Positions 52,100 through 62,287 of a stretch of DNA of 64,000 nucleotides are shown piece after piece. The notes under the pieces were generated by a model. It had not been told where the DNA came from. It saw only the letters and a list, made by a program, of their open reading frames with translations, and searched no databases. A program made the position numbers and the translations under genes. Location of the stretch: positions 62,001-126,000 of the forward strand of contig CAZIFQ010000006.1 in NCBI GenBank assembly GCA_964538375.1. The letters run 5' to 3'. How positions within the stretch are numbered: position 1 is the stretch's first letter; each line of letters begins with the position of its first letter. The stretch is from JAUUZQ01 sp964538375. GTDB lineage: Bacteria > Bacteroidota > Bacteroidia > Bacteroidales > GCA-2748055.

Positions 52100-53068
52100 T
52101 TAATAATAAAATGGAATATTTGTTTTCACTGTCTCTCTCAATTCCCACCTGAGTACAAACTCAAAGGCGTTCTTAAAATAAGTATTCTCTGAATTCAGAG
52201 AATAGTCATAGGCAATTCCCATCAGCATTTTATTGTTCAACTGAAAGTTTGCATTGAATGCCACGGAATTTGCTGATTTATACACAACACCAAACCATAT
52301 TTTCTTATCAAACAATCCAAAGTTAACTCCTCCCGCGAAATTCAATGGATCTTCTATCCCATAAAGTACAATAAATGTAGGACTGATACACAGGTTTTCA
52401 CTGACTGCAAATTCATAACCTCCTGACAAGACAGCCGTATAATTCTTCAACAATCCAACAAAGCCGGTCGTATCGCTATTGTTAAACAATGAGTCAGAAG
52501 AAGGTATTAAACGTGGTATCGAAAGTCCAACAAACAATTTTTCTGTATAGTAAAGCACACCGGCACCTACATTTGGTTTGACCGCAGTTTGAATATCGTC
52601 ATGTGGAAACTTTGGATCATTTGCATGTAAAAAATCATCAGAATAAGTTGCCGTAGTGATGGTTGCTCCTCCATAAATACCCAATGAAAGCCGACCACGC
52701 GGTCCAGGGATCCTGTAAGCATAAGAGCCATAGAACTGGTAATCTGTAAAATGCGTATTGGTACTTGTGCCTATGGGCCATATGATAGTAGGACTATTTT
52801 GTATCGAAAGAAATCCACCATAGGCAACTTTTTCATTTTTTGAAGGTGTATGAAAAGATCCTTGTGTATAAAAAGGGCCACCGGGATCTTTCACTTTCAA
52901 TGCACGGGTATAGAATCCGGCACTCATTACATCTCTCGAGCCGGTGAATGCAGGATTATAGATCATCCAGTTGTGCTGGTAATTGCTCAAATTGGGCAGG
53001 TCTTCTTGGGCCTGTCCCAATAAGGGAAAAGTAAGCACGAATAATATGATCGAAATATATACCCTCAT
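52100..53068 (-). CDS. PorP/SprF-family type IX secretion outer-membrane protein
   Basis: A 322-residue outer-membrane protein: signal peptide 1-20, then NYQHNWMIYNPAFTGSRD, the defining start of the PorP/SprF family, and a beta-barrel with FYTRALKVKDPGGP. In other Bacteroidota, SprF is needed for secretion and surface localisation of the adhesin SprB, whose gene lies next to it. Here the giant type B cargo gene is eight bases upstream, giving the same pair. Confidence 0.93.
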   Translation of the reverse strand: MRVYISIILFVLTFPLLGQAQEDLPNLSNYQHNWMIYNPAFTGSRDVMSAGFYTRALKVKDPGGPFYTQGSFHTPSKNEKVAYGGFLSIQNSPTIIWPIGTSTNTHFTDYQFYGSYAYRIPGPRGRLSLGIYGGATITTATYSDDFLHANDPKFPHDDIQTAVKPNVGAGVLYYTEKLFVGLSIPRLIPSSDSLFNNSDTTGFVGLLKNYTAVLSGGYEFAVSENLCISPTFIVLYGIEDPLNFAGGVNFGLFDKKIWFGVVYKSANSVAFNANFQLNNKMLMGIAYDYSLNSENTYFKNAFEFVLRWELRETVKTNIPFYY

Positions 53069-53075
53069 TCAGTTT

Positions 53076-56000
53076 TTACTGTGTTTTAACTACTATGGTA
53101 CCTTTTAACTGGTACGGTTCTTCTCCGGCATCCTCTGTCATATAAATATTGATGCTATAGAAATATGTGCCATCATCCACGACCTCATCCGGCGAAACAA
53201 AAGTTTCATCATCCTTTCTCGACCCTTTCCACAGAACCTGAATTGGGTCCCCCGGATTCTCACTGCTCACAAATTCTGATATCGTTCCTAATTCCGCCAG
53301 GTCGTCTTGATCTATCTTTTTCACCAGGGTACCCCAGGTGTTAAAGATGTAACATTCAAAATGATGGGCATTATCCAGCCCTCTTGCAGCCAGTGCGTTA
53401 TTGTATTCATCACCATCAGGAGAAAATCCATCATAAATCTTAAGGTCTAATCTATTGATGGTCAGGCCATCAGTGTATGGGCCGCAAGCTCCGTTTATAA
53501 CCGTATATAAAAAATCATACAACTGAGAACTTTCGAATGCAAATGGTTCATCTATGATCGCAATGGTAGAATTTTCAATATCACCAATACTGCCAATGTT
53601 TGTCCATTCAGCTATCCCAACCTCCAGCGGATTTGCTTGCAATGACAAGTCATAACTGTCTTGTACGAAAACTTCAACTCTGTCGGTTTTCAGTGTATAT
53701 GAGCTGACATCCGGTTCTTTATAATGTACGATTTCAACAAAAGCAGTGTCACTGCATCTTGGTGTTTCAAGCACCCATCCATATTCAAGGATTTCTGATT
53801 CAATATCCAGTGTACCGAGTGTGGCTACCGTACTTTCAAGATCGACAGGATCAAAAGTTACATCAACATTGCCGGCATACTTAATCCAATGCCCTACTCC
53901 TCCCCTGTCAGCTATAGATTCTATACTTATAGCTGGGCCGCATACCCCTGTATCGAGTGGCATTATCTCGGCATCAGGTGTTTGATACACCTTAATAGAA
54001 GCTGAGCCCAGCATACTATCGGCAGGAGCAACACAACCATTATTATCCACAATGGCATTCAGTACATATACAAAAGTAGCCGAGTCATCCGTAAATGGCT
54101 TATGCTCAATAATTCCAGGATTGCTTGTAACATCATCTGTATCAATAGTTCCTGGTCCTTCTTCAGAGGTATATGTCACCTTAATAAAATAGCTTAGCAC
54201 ACCTGTTTCACCTTCAAGGTCAACTTTTAACTTCGATGATATATCTTCCGATTCACAGATTATAGCATCCTGTGTATCATCCAGGGCCAACACACCGTGT
54301 GGCAGCCGCCTGACAAACACTTCCAATGGTAATGATGTATCCTCGCAAACACCTGAGCTTACTATTCTTCTCAAGTATTGCAGTTCCGTAACACTCGCTT
54401 CAAAATAATTACTTGTGGAAACAGAAGCATCAACAAAATCACCATCAATTGGAGTTGGGCTTGTCTCCCATTTGAAGAAGTATGTCCCTGCTCCATCACC
54501 TCCCAATAATGCTGGCGAGGAAGTTTCATCTGAACCGATAATACTTAAGTCTGTATCATAACAGATATAAGCAGGATCGTTCTTATCATTAAGATAATTT
54601 TCTGCAATTCGAGGAACAACCGTTGCTTTTATATTATCAGAGTAGGTATCACAGACTTTTCGGCTATCATTAGAAGACCATACTTCTCTCTGGAAATAGG
54701 TTGTTGTCAGCAAAGCTCCCGGGGAGTAACTATCTGGTGTGTCGTTTGTCCCAGCAGCAGCACTAAAATTTGTTCCATCTGTACTGGACCGCCAAAGTGT
54801 ACTAAAATTGCCATCACCACCATCGACAGGATTCGCAGTCAGCACTGGCATAGCAACGTCCTGGCAAATGGTAATATCTGTTGAGATCAAGGCATTATTA
54901 TTTACAGATGGAATAACATTCACAATCAAGATGTCACTTGTATCCTGGCAAACATCGTCAGCCCCGGACAATACAAGGCGCCTGATATACCTTTTTGCAG
55001 GGAAGCCGTTAAGGTTAAAAGGACTATTTACATTATTATAAGTGATTGAATCACCCCAACTAGCTAAATCATCGCTAACCTGCCAGGTATAAGTATAAGT
55101 TCCATCTCCTCCTTCAGGATCGTCAGCGAGAATTCCCGGATCAGGAAATGGGAAACTTTCACAAACTGTATCTTCGGGTGTCAACAGGTCATTATTACTA
55201 ATCAGCGGCAATACCTCAATGGCAAGGACATCTGTTGTATCCTTACATGCATCATCGATTCCTGAATAGAAAACTCTCCTGTAGTATACTGAATTAGTTA
55301 ATAGCGGGGGCTGATAATGTTGCGTTAGTGCGACCTCGGTATAAGGCCCGCCAACCGCCACTGCTTTCTCCCATTTATAGCTAAACAGTGCAGCATCTCC
55401 TCCTGTTGGCTTGGTACCAATCAACTCATCCGGGATCTGGTTTTTACACAATATGGTATCCTGGCTAATGAAATTGAAACCTACAGCAGGAAGTACAGTT
55501 ACTATTACAGTATTACTTGTATCGTCGCAAACGCCGGATCTTATTATCCTGCTATATGAAGTTGTGGTTTCAAGTTCGCGTGGACTATAGCCAACATTGG
55601 AATTGTTGGAAAGAGTATCAGACCAGGTAGCCCCGTCATCGGTACTGTTTATCCAGAAATAGTCGAATTCGGTCCCAAACTTTGCCCCTCCGAGTGTAGA
55701 ATCAATATTTTGAATAAATGGAATGGCTACCAGTCCAAAACACACTGTATCTGAAGCCAGTATACCATTCCCTTCGATTTTCTGAAGAACAGTGTAGGTA
55801 ATAGATACATCATCACCTTCCGTAAGGCCTGCACTGCTAACCACTCTTTGATATTTTGTGGTCATGGTCAGCGGACCTTTGAAATGATAATCCTCAAGGG
55901 TATCTTCAGGTTCACTGTACCAAACCGAAGCGGTATCAGGCATATACCACCATTGGTAATCATATTGTCCGCTTCCTCCCTTTGGACGGGAAGCGTTGAT

Positions 56001-57446
56001 AGGTGCAGGCCGTTCGTCAGAACAAACAGTTTTACCTTTTGGCAGGGTATTAAAAAGAAATCCATTAAGCGGGACATTCAAACTGTCAAGTATTGCTGCA
56101 GCGAGTCCATCTTCACCCGGATCTGTACTCACCCCATTGGATATACCTCCTTTACTTTTTGCTAAATCTTTGTTTACATTAACCGAATCATATCTCATCC
56201 AATAGATTCCACCGCCGCCGCCGCCGCCCGGACCTGTATAATTTGCTCCATTAAATGTGCTTCCTCCATCTCCACCCCGGGCTGAGAGCTGAATGTTCCC
56301 CTCATAATGAGACACATCCAGGATTATGGCACCGCCGCCACCACCAGCACCAGTAGCTACCGCGGTAATTGTTGAATCTCCCCTTGCCAAAATAGGCATG
56401 CCTGAATTCACCTCAAGGGTATCCGCAATAATTATCACAATACCACCACCATTTCCACCATCTGAAGCCGCATAACCAGGGTCCTGGGTTCCGGTTCCTC
56501 CTCCGCCACCCATAAAAATTCGATTTGCTTTCAGGTCATCATCGGTGTCGGTCCAATCATCATTTTTATACAAATCAGCACCTAAGGCATCGCCACCCAT
56601 TCCTTGTGTCAGGGTTGCTGCCGGCGTACATAAATCGCTTTCGAATCCACCTTCACCTCCTGCAGTGCGGTTACTTCCACCACCGCCACCTGAATACTTT
56701 GCATTTCCACCACCTCCTCCATTTAGCACATATCTCAATCCACGCATCAGGTGAAAGGTTGTATCAATGGCTCCTTCACCTTTCAATCCTGCCTTTGTTT
56801 CTTCATCTTCATCATAAAAGTCATCATCTAATCCAAATGGATCATCAATATAGCAATTGCCTGCGCCATAAGTGCCATAAGGAACAGCGCCTTTAAAACC
56901 CTGTCCCGAGACATCGATTGAATCCATCAGGGTGAGTTTCTCTTTGATATATACAACCAATACTCCACCAGTATTTGTAACAGGATCCCATTCCTTGGCA
57001 TATAGCTTATCAGTAACTACAGCATTGTCATAGGTCGCAACTTTTATCAGCTGGCCTACATCTCCATTTCCGTATGGCTCGTCATCAAGGACTTTAAATC
57101 CTGTGGGCGCATTAAAAATCACAGTATCAAGGTCAATGGCGTGAACTATAAGAATTGAATATTTACCGGTATATGCAAAATAGCCATCAATTTCCCCAGG
57201 TGCCCCGGTGGTCTGCACTCCAAGTCCTTTGGGCTGATATACCATCACAGTATCGCCAACACTGACAGCTACAGGATCACTTACCCGAACTGCGTTGGGT
57301 ATAACACTACCTTCCCTAAAACAGAGTTCTGTAATTGGTAGATAGTAATCATTTACCTGGCCGGAAATAGAAGTTTGCGACATCAGTGGAGTGCATACCA
57401 ATGTGAGCATGAGAATGGTAATAAGTATTTTTCCTGTACCCTTCAA
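53076..57446 (-). CDS. Giant type IX-secreted adhesin with Gly-rich region, Ig-like repeats and type B sorting domain
   Basis: A 1456-residue surface protein. Signal peptide 1-23; a beta-domain (about 25-240); a Gly-rich stretch (242-416) with GGGGG runs; about six Ig-like repeats of some 90 residues (about 466-1010), each with a C...P...GGDG...Y.W..S pattern; further beta domains; and a C-terminal gliding-type (type B) sorting domain (about 1335-1456), starting YDGFSPDGDEYNNAL and ending QLKGTIVVKTQ. It is the SprB-type adhesin of this locus. The start is a TTG at 57446; the nearest ATG would remove most of the signal peptide. It heads the five-gene operon. Confidence 0.88.
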   Translation of the reverse strand: MKGTGKILITILMLTLVCTPLMSQTSISGQVNDYYLPITELCFREGSVIPNAVRVSDPVAVSVGDTVMVYQPKGLGVQTTGAPGEIDGYFAYTGKYSILIVHAIDLDTVIFNAPTGFKVLDDEPYGNGDVGQLIKVATYDNAVVTDKLYAKEWDPVTNTGGVLVVYIKEKLTLMDSIDVSGQGFKGAVPYGTYGAGNCYIDDPFGLDDDFYDEDEETKAGLKGEGAIDTTFHLMRGLRYVLNGGGGGNAKYSGGGGGSNRTAGGEGGFESDLCTPAATLTQGMGGDALGADLYKNDDWTDTDDDLKANRIFMGGGGGTGTQDPGYAASDGGNGGGIVIIIADTLEVNSGMPILARGDSTITAVATGAGGGGGAIILDVSHYEGNIQLSARGGDGGSTFNGANYTGPGGGGGGGIYWMRYDSVNVNKDLAKSKGGISNGVSTDPGEDGLAAAILDSLNVPLNGFLFNTLPKGKTVCSDERPAPINASRPKGGSGQYDYQWWYMPDTASVWYSEPEDTLEDYHFKGPLTMTTKYQRVVSSAGLTEGDDVSITYTVLQKIEGNGILASDTVCFGLVAIPFIQNIDSTLGGAKFGTEFDYFWINSTDDGATWSDTLSNNSNVGYSPRELETTTSYSRIIRSGVCDDTSNTVIVTVLPAVGFNFISQDTILCKNQIPDELIGTKPTGGDAALFSYKWEKAVAVGGPYTEVALTQHYQPPLLTNSVYYRRVFYSGIDDACKDTTDVLAIEVLPLISNNDLLTPEDTVCESFPFPDPGILADDPEGGDGTYTYTWQVSDDLASWGDSITYNNVNSPFNLNGFPAKRYIRRLVLSGADDVCQDTSDILIVNVIPSVNNNALISTDITICQDVAMPVLTANPVDGGDGNFSTLWRSSTDGTNFSAAAGTNDTPDSYSPGALLTTTYFQREVWSSNDSRKVCDTYSDNIKATVVPRIAENYLNDKNDPAYICYDTDLSIIGSDETSSPALLGGDGAGTYFFKWETSPTPIDGDFVDASVSTSNYFEASVTELQYLRRIVSSGVCEDTSLPLEVFVRRLPHGVLALDDTQDAIICESEDISSKLKVDLEGETGVLSYFIKVTYTSEEGPGTIDTDDVTSNPGIIEHKPFTDDSATFVYVLNAIVDNNGCVAPADSMLGSASIKVYQTPDAEIMPLDTGVCGPAISIESIADRGGVGHWIKYAGNVDVTFDPVDLESTVATLGTLDIESEILEYGWVLETPRCSDTAFVEIVHYKEPDVSSYTLKTDRVEVFVQDSYDLSLQANPLEVGIAEWTNIGSIGDIENSTIAIIDEPFAFESSQLYDFLYTVINGACGPYTDGLTINRLDLKIYDGFSPDGDEYNNALAARGLDNAHHFECYIFNTWGTLVKKIDQDDLAELGTISEFVSSENPGDPIQVLWKGSRKDDETFVSPDEVVDDGTYFYSINIYMTEDAGEEPYQLKGTIVVKTQ
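54417..56051 (-). repeat. About six Ig-like protein repeats inside the adhesin
   Basis: Diverged repeats of about 90 residues with shared positions (cysteine pair, GGDG, YxWxxS, YxRxVxSG, CxDTS). Boundaries are approximate. The spread of sequence indicates old, not recent, duplication. Confidence 0.7.
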
Positions 57447-57573
57447 TTGTAATTATCTAAATAAAATATTCGAAATCTAAGATAGGGAAAAAAAGTATGT
57501 TCTTTCATCCATTTTTTAAAATGACAGATGGATTAAAATGTAGGTTGCTTCTGTTCACAAATAATTACTTCCC

Positions 57574-60500
57574 TTAGTCCTCATGAAAAGGCAGTATAAT
57601 AAAGAATGTAGTGCCAATATTCATCTCGGTTTCAAACCATATTTTTCCATTCATGGAGGTGACAATATTGGATGCAATAGCCAATCCCATTCCCATTCCG
57701 CTACCCTTGGTTGTAAAATTGGGCTGAAATAATTTGTCTTGTATTGAATCGGGGATACCCTTTCCATTGTCTGTAACACTCAGGAGAGCATTGCCGTCAC
57801 CAGTTATCCCGGCCGATATTTTTATTACACCCTTCCTGTTATCTGGAATGGACTGAATACTGTTTTTTACCAGGTTGATGATTAAACGCTGCATCTGCTC
57901 CGGATCTCCAAAAACATGTATGTCCCTGGCTTTCCCGATGTCGAGCACTACCGCTGCCTTGTCACTGTTCTGGAAGAGTTGAGCAGTATTCTTAAGTTTT
58001 GTAATTAAGTTAATCTTCTGATTCTTGGCTTTTGGCATCTTCGCAAAATCGGAAAACTCATTGGCAATTGAGGTCAATGAATCGATTTGCTCAATAAGGG
58101 CCTGGCTAATTTTCTCAATTTGCTCGTCAATATTTTCATCTCCTTCATTTACCATTCTCATCAAATGTTGAACATTCAGCTTCATTGGCGTAAGCGGATT
58201 CTTGATCTCATGTGCAATCTGCTTCGCCATTTCTCTCCACGCCGTTTCACGCTCAGACTGGGCCAGAAGCCCGGCACTGCGACTTAGCTCATCCACCATA
58301 AAATTATACTCATCAACCAATCCATGGATTTCATCTTTCCCATTGTATGTAATCTTCTCATTTTTCTTACTAAAGCTCAGTTGAGCAATCCTGTTCTGTA
58401 TTACTCTTAAGGGCTGTGTAATCCTGTCGGCAAGAAATACACTTAAAAACAGTATCAACAAAAGAAGTATGACATATATGTTGAGTATAGCTACAACAAG
58501 ATTAGTCGCTTCCTGTGCCAATACTTCAGGTTGTGTAAAGTAGGGTAAATTCAGATAGGCCAAAAACTGATTTTCACTATTCATAAAAGGTATATAGGCA
58601 GACTGGTAACTCAGGTTCCCTATATGTTCGGTATGAATAAAGGCCGAATAATGTTCAGTGGCTAACTTCTCATATGCATCGCGATTCATTCTTACACTGA
58701 GGAGTTGCTGATTAAATATTTCTGCCCGGGAAGAGGCCAGTAAGTACCCTGCCTCATCATACATATTGATATCTGTATAAAATACATTGGAGAATTTACG
58801 CAGTAACTCATCCAGGTTGTAATAACTATCTGAACTCCAGTTTCTCAAATCCTCTTCATACTCCACCTTATGCACCAGTTCAATATAAACCGACCGCATA
58901 GTATTCTGAAGGTTGTTATGGTGCTTTGTCTGGTACTGCTCTATAATGAAATAGATTGTTCCTGCACAGATAAACACGAAGGTGAGGAAGAGAATACCAA
59001 TCATAGAATATTGTATCTTGTTTTTGAAATCCCAAATCAGGTTGGATCTCAAACGAGGTGCAGAGACACCTAAAAATCCCAGTGAAAGAAGAATAAAAGA
59101 AAAGGCAAAAATATAAGTGAATGAGATCAGCTTATCAACGATGGAGACAACCGGTGTACTGACAATAACAGTATTGTCTGCATCAACATTTAAGATACTG
59201 TGATCGTAACCATCGAACCTACTCTTTTCAAATGTTGACTCCTGTTTGGAGTACACATTCGGAGTAAGCCGGTATTCAAACTCACCTCCACTGGTTATCA
59301 GTTGTCCCTTATTATACCTGGCATAAGAGAAAGGTATCGTCTCGGTGGATTCTCTTTTCAGCAATAATTCCGGATATCCCAGCTCTTCAGAAATAATCTT
59401 CGAATCCAACTCAAGAAACAAAGAAAGTTCTTTTTCATTCAGGTAAAACGGAATCTTTGCCAGGTATGAAATTCTTGCATTCAGGTTGTTGAGAAAATAG
59501 AAATCAGACTGCGGGACTTCCATTCCTTCAGTCAGGATCATTTCATCGAAAAAATCGTAGCAGTGGAACCAATTGTCAAAAGGAGGCCTTACATGGACAC
59601 TATCATCCGGTTGGCAAAATGCAATTTGTAAATTATACTTGGTCCAGTACCCGGTAAAATAATTCCTCTGAAGATATTCATAAATTAAGTCGATATTGAA
59701 ATATGTAAATGAGAGCCGCTTCATTAAGATACTATCGTTCTTAATATTTCCCGATAATTCGACAAACAACATTTCAGCTACTACATCTCTTTCGGAAGAG
59801 AGTTTTACCAATTCTATCTCCTTCTGGCTCTCTGTCTTCTCCGAACTATGTTTCTGAAACTCCAGTGTTGAGTAAAGCGCAAAGAAGAAAATCAGAAAGA
59901 AAAAGTTCGAAAAGCGTATTTTCTTCCCTTCGGAGTGCTGAATATACATTATTGCTAAAACAAAGCAGAGATAGAAGAAAGGTGTGAAAGGTTCAATATG
60001 CAATTGTTGTGTTAAGAGGAAAGGGCCCTGAACCAGAACAACCGTCAACAAAACAATTAAAAACTGTGATATTGATTTTGAAGATTTATAATACGAAAGG
60101 GCTTTATCCAATATAAGGCATAAAGCTGTAAATCCAAGTGCCAGTATAAACAGAGATATAAAAGTGTATAGATCAAGTGAGTTTAATTTGTAGGCCTCGA
60201 AAGAGATGTTCGAATCCAGTACCAGGGATACCAATATATGGTGCAGCAAAATGAACCAAAAAGAATTGATTAAGAGAAGAAGAAAAGCTATCGGTCGATG
60301 ATACTTCACAGGAATCTTGCCCGACCTATCGAAAAACATGTAAAACAGGATCACTGAAAAAAGTACTAAGAGCACAAATACCCACAAATTACCAAGAGAA
60401 GAGAAGGTCAGATTGGCAAAGACATCCGGCTGAAAGATGCTGGAAACAAAAACTACTCCGGGAAATTTAAAATGGAATATTAAGACAAATGACAATGCCA

Positions 60501-61281
60501 TAACGGTAATACTCGAAAGCAAAGAGATCGTTCTTCCAAATCTTGATTCCCTGGAGAATATAAGCCAGTAAAAAAAACTAAATATTGCCAGCAAAGCGAT
60601 CAAAAAACAGAAAAGTGATAGTATAACGTTCTGCTGGTTCCCCTTTGGATTTTCATTTACATCCAGTGAGAAAAGAAAATCACCTTCCTTATTCTTTATT
60701 TTATATAAATGATCATCATGTTGACTGGTACATACAACATCAGAACCCATGCGAAAATCTTTCTGAAAAGAATTTGACAGGTATTCATTTTCATAAGGAA
60801 AGGTGGTTTTTATAAGAATCAATCCATATAAAATTCCGCTATCAGCCGGCACACTAACTGATACATACGAAGCATTCCGAAGTTCTATAAACCCCCTGTT
60901 ATTCCTGATATTCCATCGTGGTTGTATAGGTACTGTATGATCAGTCCAATACACCAAATCCTTCTCTTGAAAATAAAAAATGTATATGCCCCGGTCCTCT
61001 GCTAATTTAGTGTACTTATCTGATTGTGCATTTAATATATTTACAGGATCATTGCCTGGAAACTCCTCTTTAAGCAGTTCGAACTCATCGTTTAACACGT
61101 TCTCTTTTGAATGCAGAACTCTTTCAAACCTGGCGATGTCCTTTTCGCTATATGTCTCATTCTGGTAATTTACCTGGATAAGACCCAGGGCCAAAGACGC
61201 AAGAATAAAAATCACCGAGGATATCAATGAATAGCGCTTCATCTTGCCCCGGGAAATATCTTTCTGATTATTTTGTAACAT
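57574..61281 (-). CDS. Very large sensor histidine kinase (NtrY-like C-terminus)
   Basis: A 1235-residue membrane protein. The N-terminal part has an extracytoplasmic loop (about 35-225) and then a multi-helix membrane block (about 225-475); a second extracytoplasmic domain (about 490-725); a membrane helix; a third loop (about 785-905); a further helix; HAMP (about 930-985); and an NtrY-like kinase. H-box AHEIKNPLTPMKL with His1024; N-box NLVKNSIQSIP; G1 DNGKGIP; G2 GMGMGLAI. It autophosphorylates on His1024 and signals to an unknown response regulator; none is adjacent. Stop of rlmH lies eight bases upstream, so it is probably co-transcribed. Confidence 0.88.
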   Translation of the reverse strand: MLQNNQKDISRGKMKRYSLISSVIFILASLALGLIQVNYQNETYSEKDIARFERVLHSKENVLNDEFELLKEEFPGNDPVNILNAQSDKYTKLAEDRGIYIFYFQEKDLVYWTDHTVPIQPRWNIRNNRGFIELRNASYVSVSVPADSGILYGLILIKTTFPYENEYLSNSFQKDFRMGSDVVCTSQHDDHLYKIKNKEGDFLFSLDVNENPKGNQQNVILSLFCFLIALLAIFSFFYWLIFSRESRFGRTISLLSSITVMALSFVLIFHFKFPGVVFVSSIFQPDVFANLTFSSLGNLWVFVLLVLFSVILFYMFFDRSGKIPVKYHRPIAFLLLLINSFWFILLHHILVSLVLDSNISFEAYKLNSLDLYTFISLFILALGFTALCLILDKALSYYKSSKSISQFLIVLLTVVLVQGPFLLTQQLHIEPFTPFFYLCFVLAIMYIQHSEGKKIRFSNFFFLIFFFALYSTLEFQKHSSEKTESQKEIELVKLSSERDVVAEMLFVELSGNIKNDSILMKRLSFTYFNIDLIYEYLQRNYFTGYWTKYNLQIAFCQPDDSVHVRPPFDNWFHCYDFFDEMILTEGMEVPQSDFYFLNNLNARISYLAKIPFYLNEKELSLFLELDSKIISEELGYPELLLKRESTETIPFSYARYNKGQLITSGGEFEYRLTPNVYSKQESTFEKSRFDGYDHSILNVDADNTVIVSTPVVSIVDKLISFTYIFAFSFILLSLGFLGVSAPRLRSNLIWDFKNKIQYSMIGILFLTFVFICAGTIYFIIEQYQTKHHNNLQNTMRSVYIELVHKVEYEEDLRNWSSDSYYNLDELLRKFSNVFYTDINMYDEAGYLLASSRAEIFNQQLLSVRMNRDAYEKLATEHYSAFIHTEHIGNLSYQSAYIPFMNSENQFLAYLNLPYFTQPEVLAQEATNLVVAILNIYVILLLLILFLSVFLADRITQPLRVIQNRIAQLSFSKKNEKITYNGKDEIHGLVDEYNFMVDELSRSAGLLAQSERETAWREMAKQIAHEIKNPLTPMKLNVQHLMRMVNEGDENIDEQIEKISQALIEQIDSLTSIANEFSDFAKMPKAKNQKINLITKLKNTAQLFQNSDKAAVVLDIGKARDIHVFGDPEQMQRLIINLVKNSIQSIPDNRKGVIKISAGITGDGNALLSVTDNGKGIPDSIQDKLFQPNFTTKGSGMGMGLAIASNIVTSMNGKIWFETEMNIGTTFFIILPFHED

Positions 61282-61289
61282 ACATTCGA

Positions 61290-61760
61290 CTATTTATGAT
61301 GATATGGCTCTCCATTAAGAATAGAAAAAGCCTTATATAGTTGCTCTGTAAATATTAATCTGACCATCTGGTGTGAGAAGGTCATCTTCGATAAAGATAA
61401 CTTTTCATTTGCCCTGGCATAAACTTCCTTAGAGAAACCATAGGCACCCCCGACAACAAAAACAACGCTTCCTGTTCTCCCCTCCAATGCCGAAATATGA
61501 TCCGCAAAATTCTCTGATGAATAAACTTTCCCGTTTTCGTCCAGCAATATTACATACTCACCCGGCTTAATTTTCTGTAAAATCTTAAGGCCCTCACTTT
61601 CCTTAATTTGCCTGAAATCTGTTTTTCGGGTACTTTTTCCATCGGGTACAATAAGTACATCAAAAGGGACATATCTCCTGATTCTTTTTAAGTATTCATC
61701 AACGCCCTCCTTTAGATAGTCCTGCTTTGTTTTTCCCGTAAGGATCAGTGTAATCCTCAT
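61290..61760 (-). CDS. rlmH: 23S rRNA (pseudouridine1915-N3)-methyltransferase RlmH
   Basis: A 156-residue SPOUT methyltransferase with the expected ending TFSHQMVRLIFTEQLYRA-like motif (here FSHQMVRLIFTEQLYKAF) and NGEPYHHK. FVVGGAYGFSKEVY holds the SAM-binding knot. It methylates pseudouridine 1915 in helix 69 of 23S rRNA, as a homodimer on assembled 70S ribosomes. It is followed by the giant histidine kinase gene on the same strand. Confidence 0.95.
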   Translation of the reverse strand: MRITLILTGKTKQDYLKEGVDEYLKRIRRYVPFDVLIVPDGKSTRKTDFRQIKESEGLKILQKIKPGEYVILLDENGKVYSSENFADHISALEGRTGSVVFVVGGAYGFSKEVYARANEKLSLSKMTFSHQMVRLIFTEQLYKAFSILNGEPYHHK

Positions 61761-61900
61761 ATTTTACAGTTTATACATCGATTTTTTATAACTTGCACTT
61801 CTTACTCTTGGTCCGATTATTGTACTTGATTTACAAACTTAGTCTAAATAGGATTTGTATTTCCATAACCCGGCCAAAAGTTTTTAAATAAGTCAAAAGA

Positions 61901-62287
61901 ATGTTAAGAAAAGTTTTATTATTATTTTTAGTGTTGTTTGTAACTACTCCGGTTGTCTCTTCACAGACAATCTCAAAAGATATTATTTCCGCTTTTGAAA
62001 GGGGTGATGCGAAAAAATTATCCAGGCACCTTCATAAAAACCTGGAGATAAATTTAGCTGAGAAGAAACAAATGATCAGCAAAAATCAGGCAACAAGATT
62101 ACTAGAAGATTTTTTTGAAAATAATCCTCCTGTCTCATTTACTGTTACATACGAAGGAACAAAGCAAGGATCCAAATATGAAATCGGGGAACTCAAAACA
62201 GAAAACGCTGTATTTAGGGTTAACATGTATTTCATAGAGCAAGATGAAAAGAATCTTATCTATAATTTAACCATTGAAAAAGTCTGA
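61901..62287 (+). CDS. DUF4783 secreted protein
   Basis: A 128-residue protein with a signal peptide (1-22). The mature domain starts ISKDIISAFERGDAKKLSRHL, contains FTVTYEGTKQGSKYEIG and fits DUF4783, a small NTF2-like fold (GDAKKLSRHLHKNLEI). Function unknown. In other Bacteroidota this gene often precedes nadC; here the two reading frames overlap, so expression is coupled. A plus-strand promoter is not obvious. Confidence 0.8.
   Translation: MLRKVLLLFLVLFVTTPVVSSQTISKDIISAFERGDAKKLSRHLHKNLEINLAEKKQMISKNQATRLLEDFFENNPPVSFTVTYEGTKQGSKYEIGELKTENAVFRVNMYFIEQDEKNLIYNLTIEKV

Noticed and set aside
56209..56230. CCG triplet run as a phase-variable tract
   Set aside because: It is an in-frame triplet run encoding Gly; length change alters residue number but not the frame.
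56525..56896. His/Leu-rich plus-strand frame opposite the adhesin's Gly-rich region
   Set aside because: Produced by reading the complement of Gly codon runs; no support as a gene.
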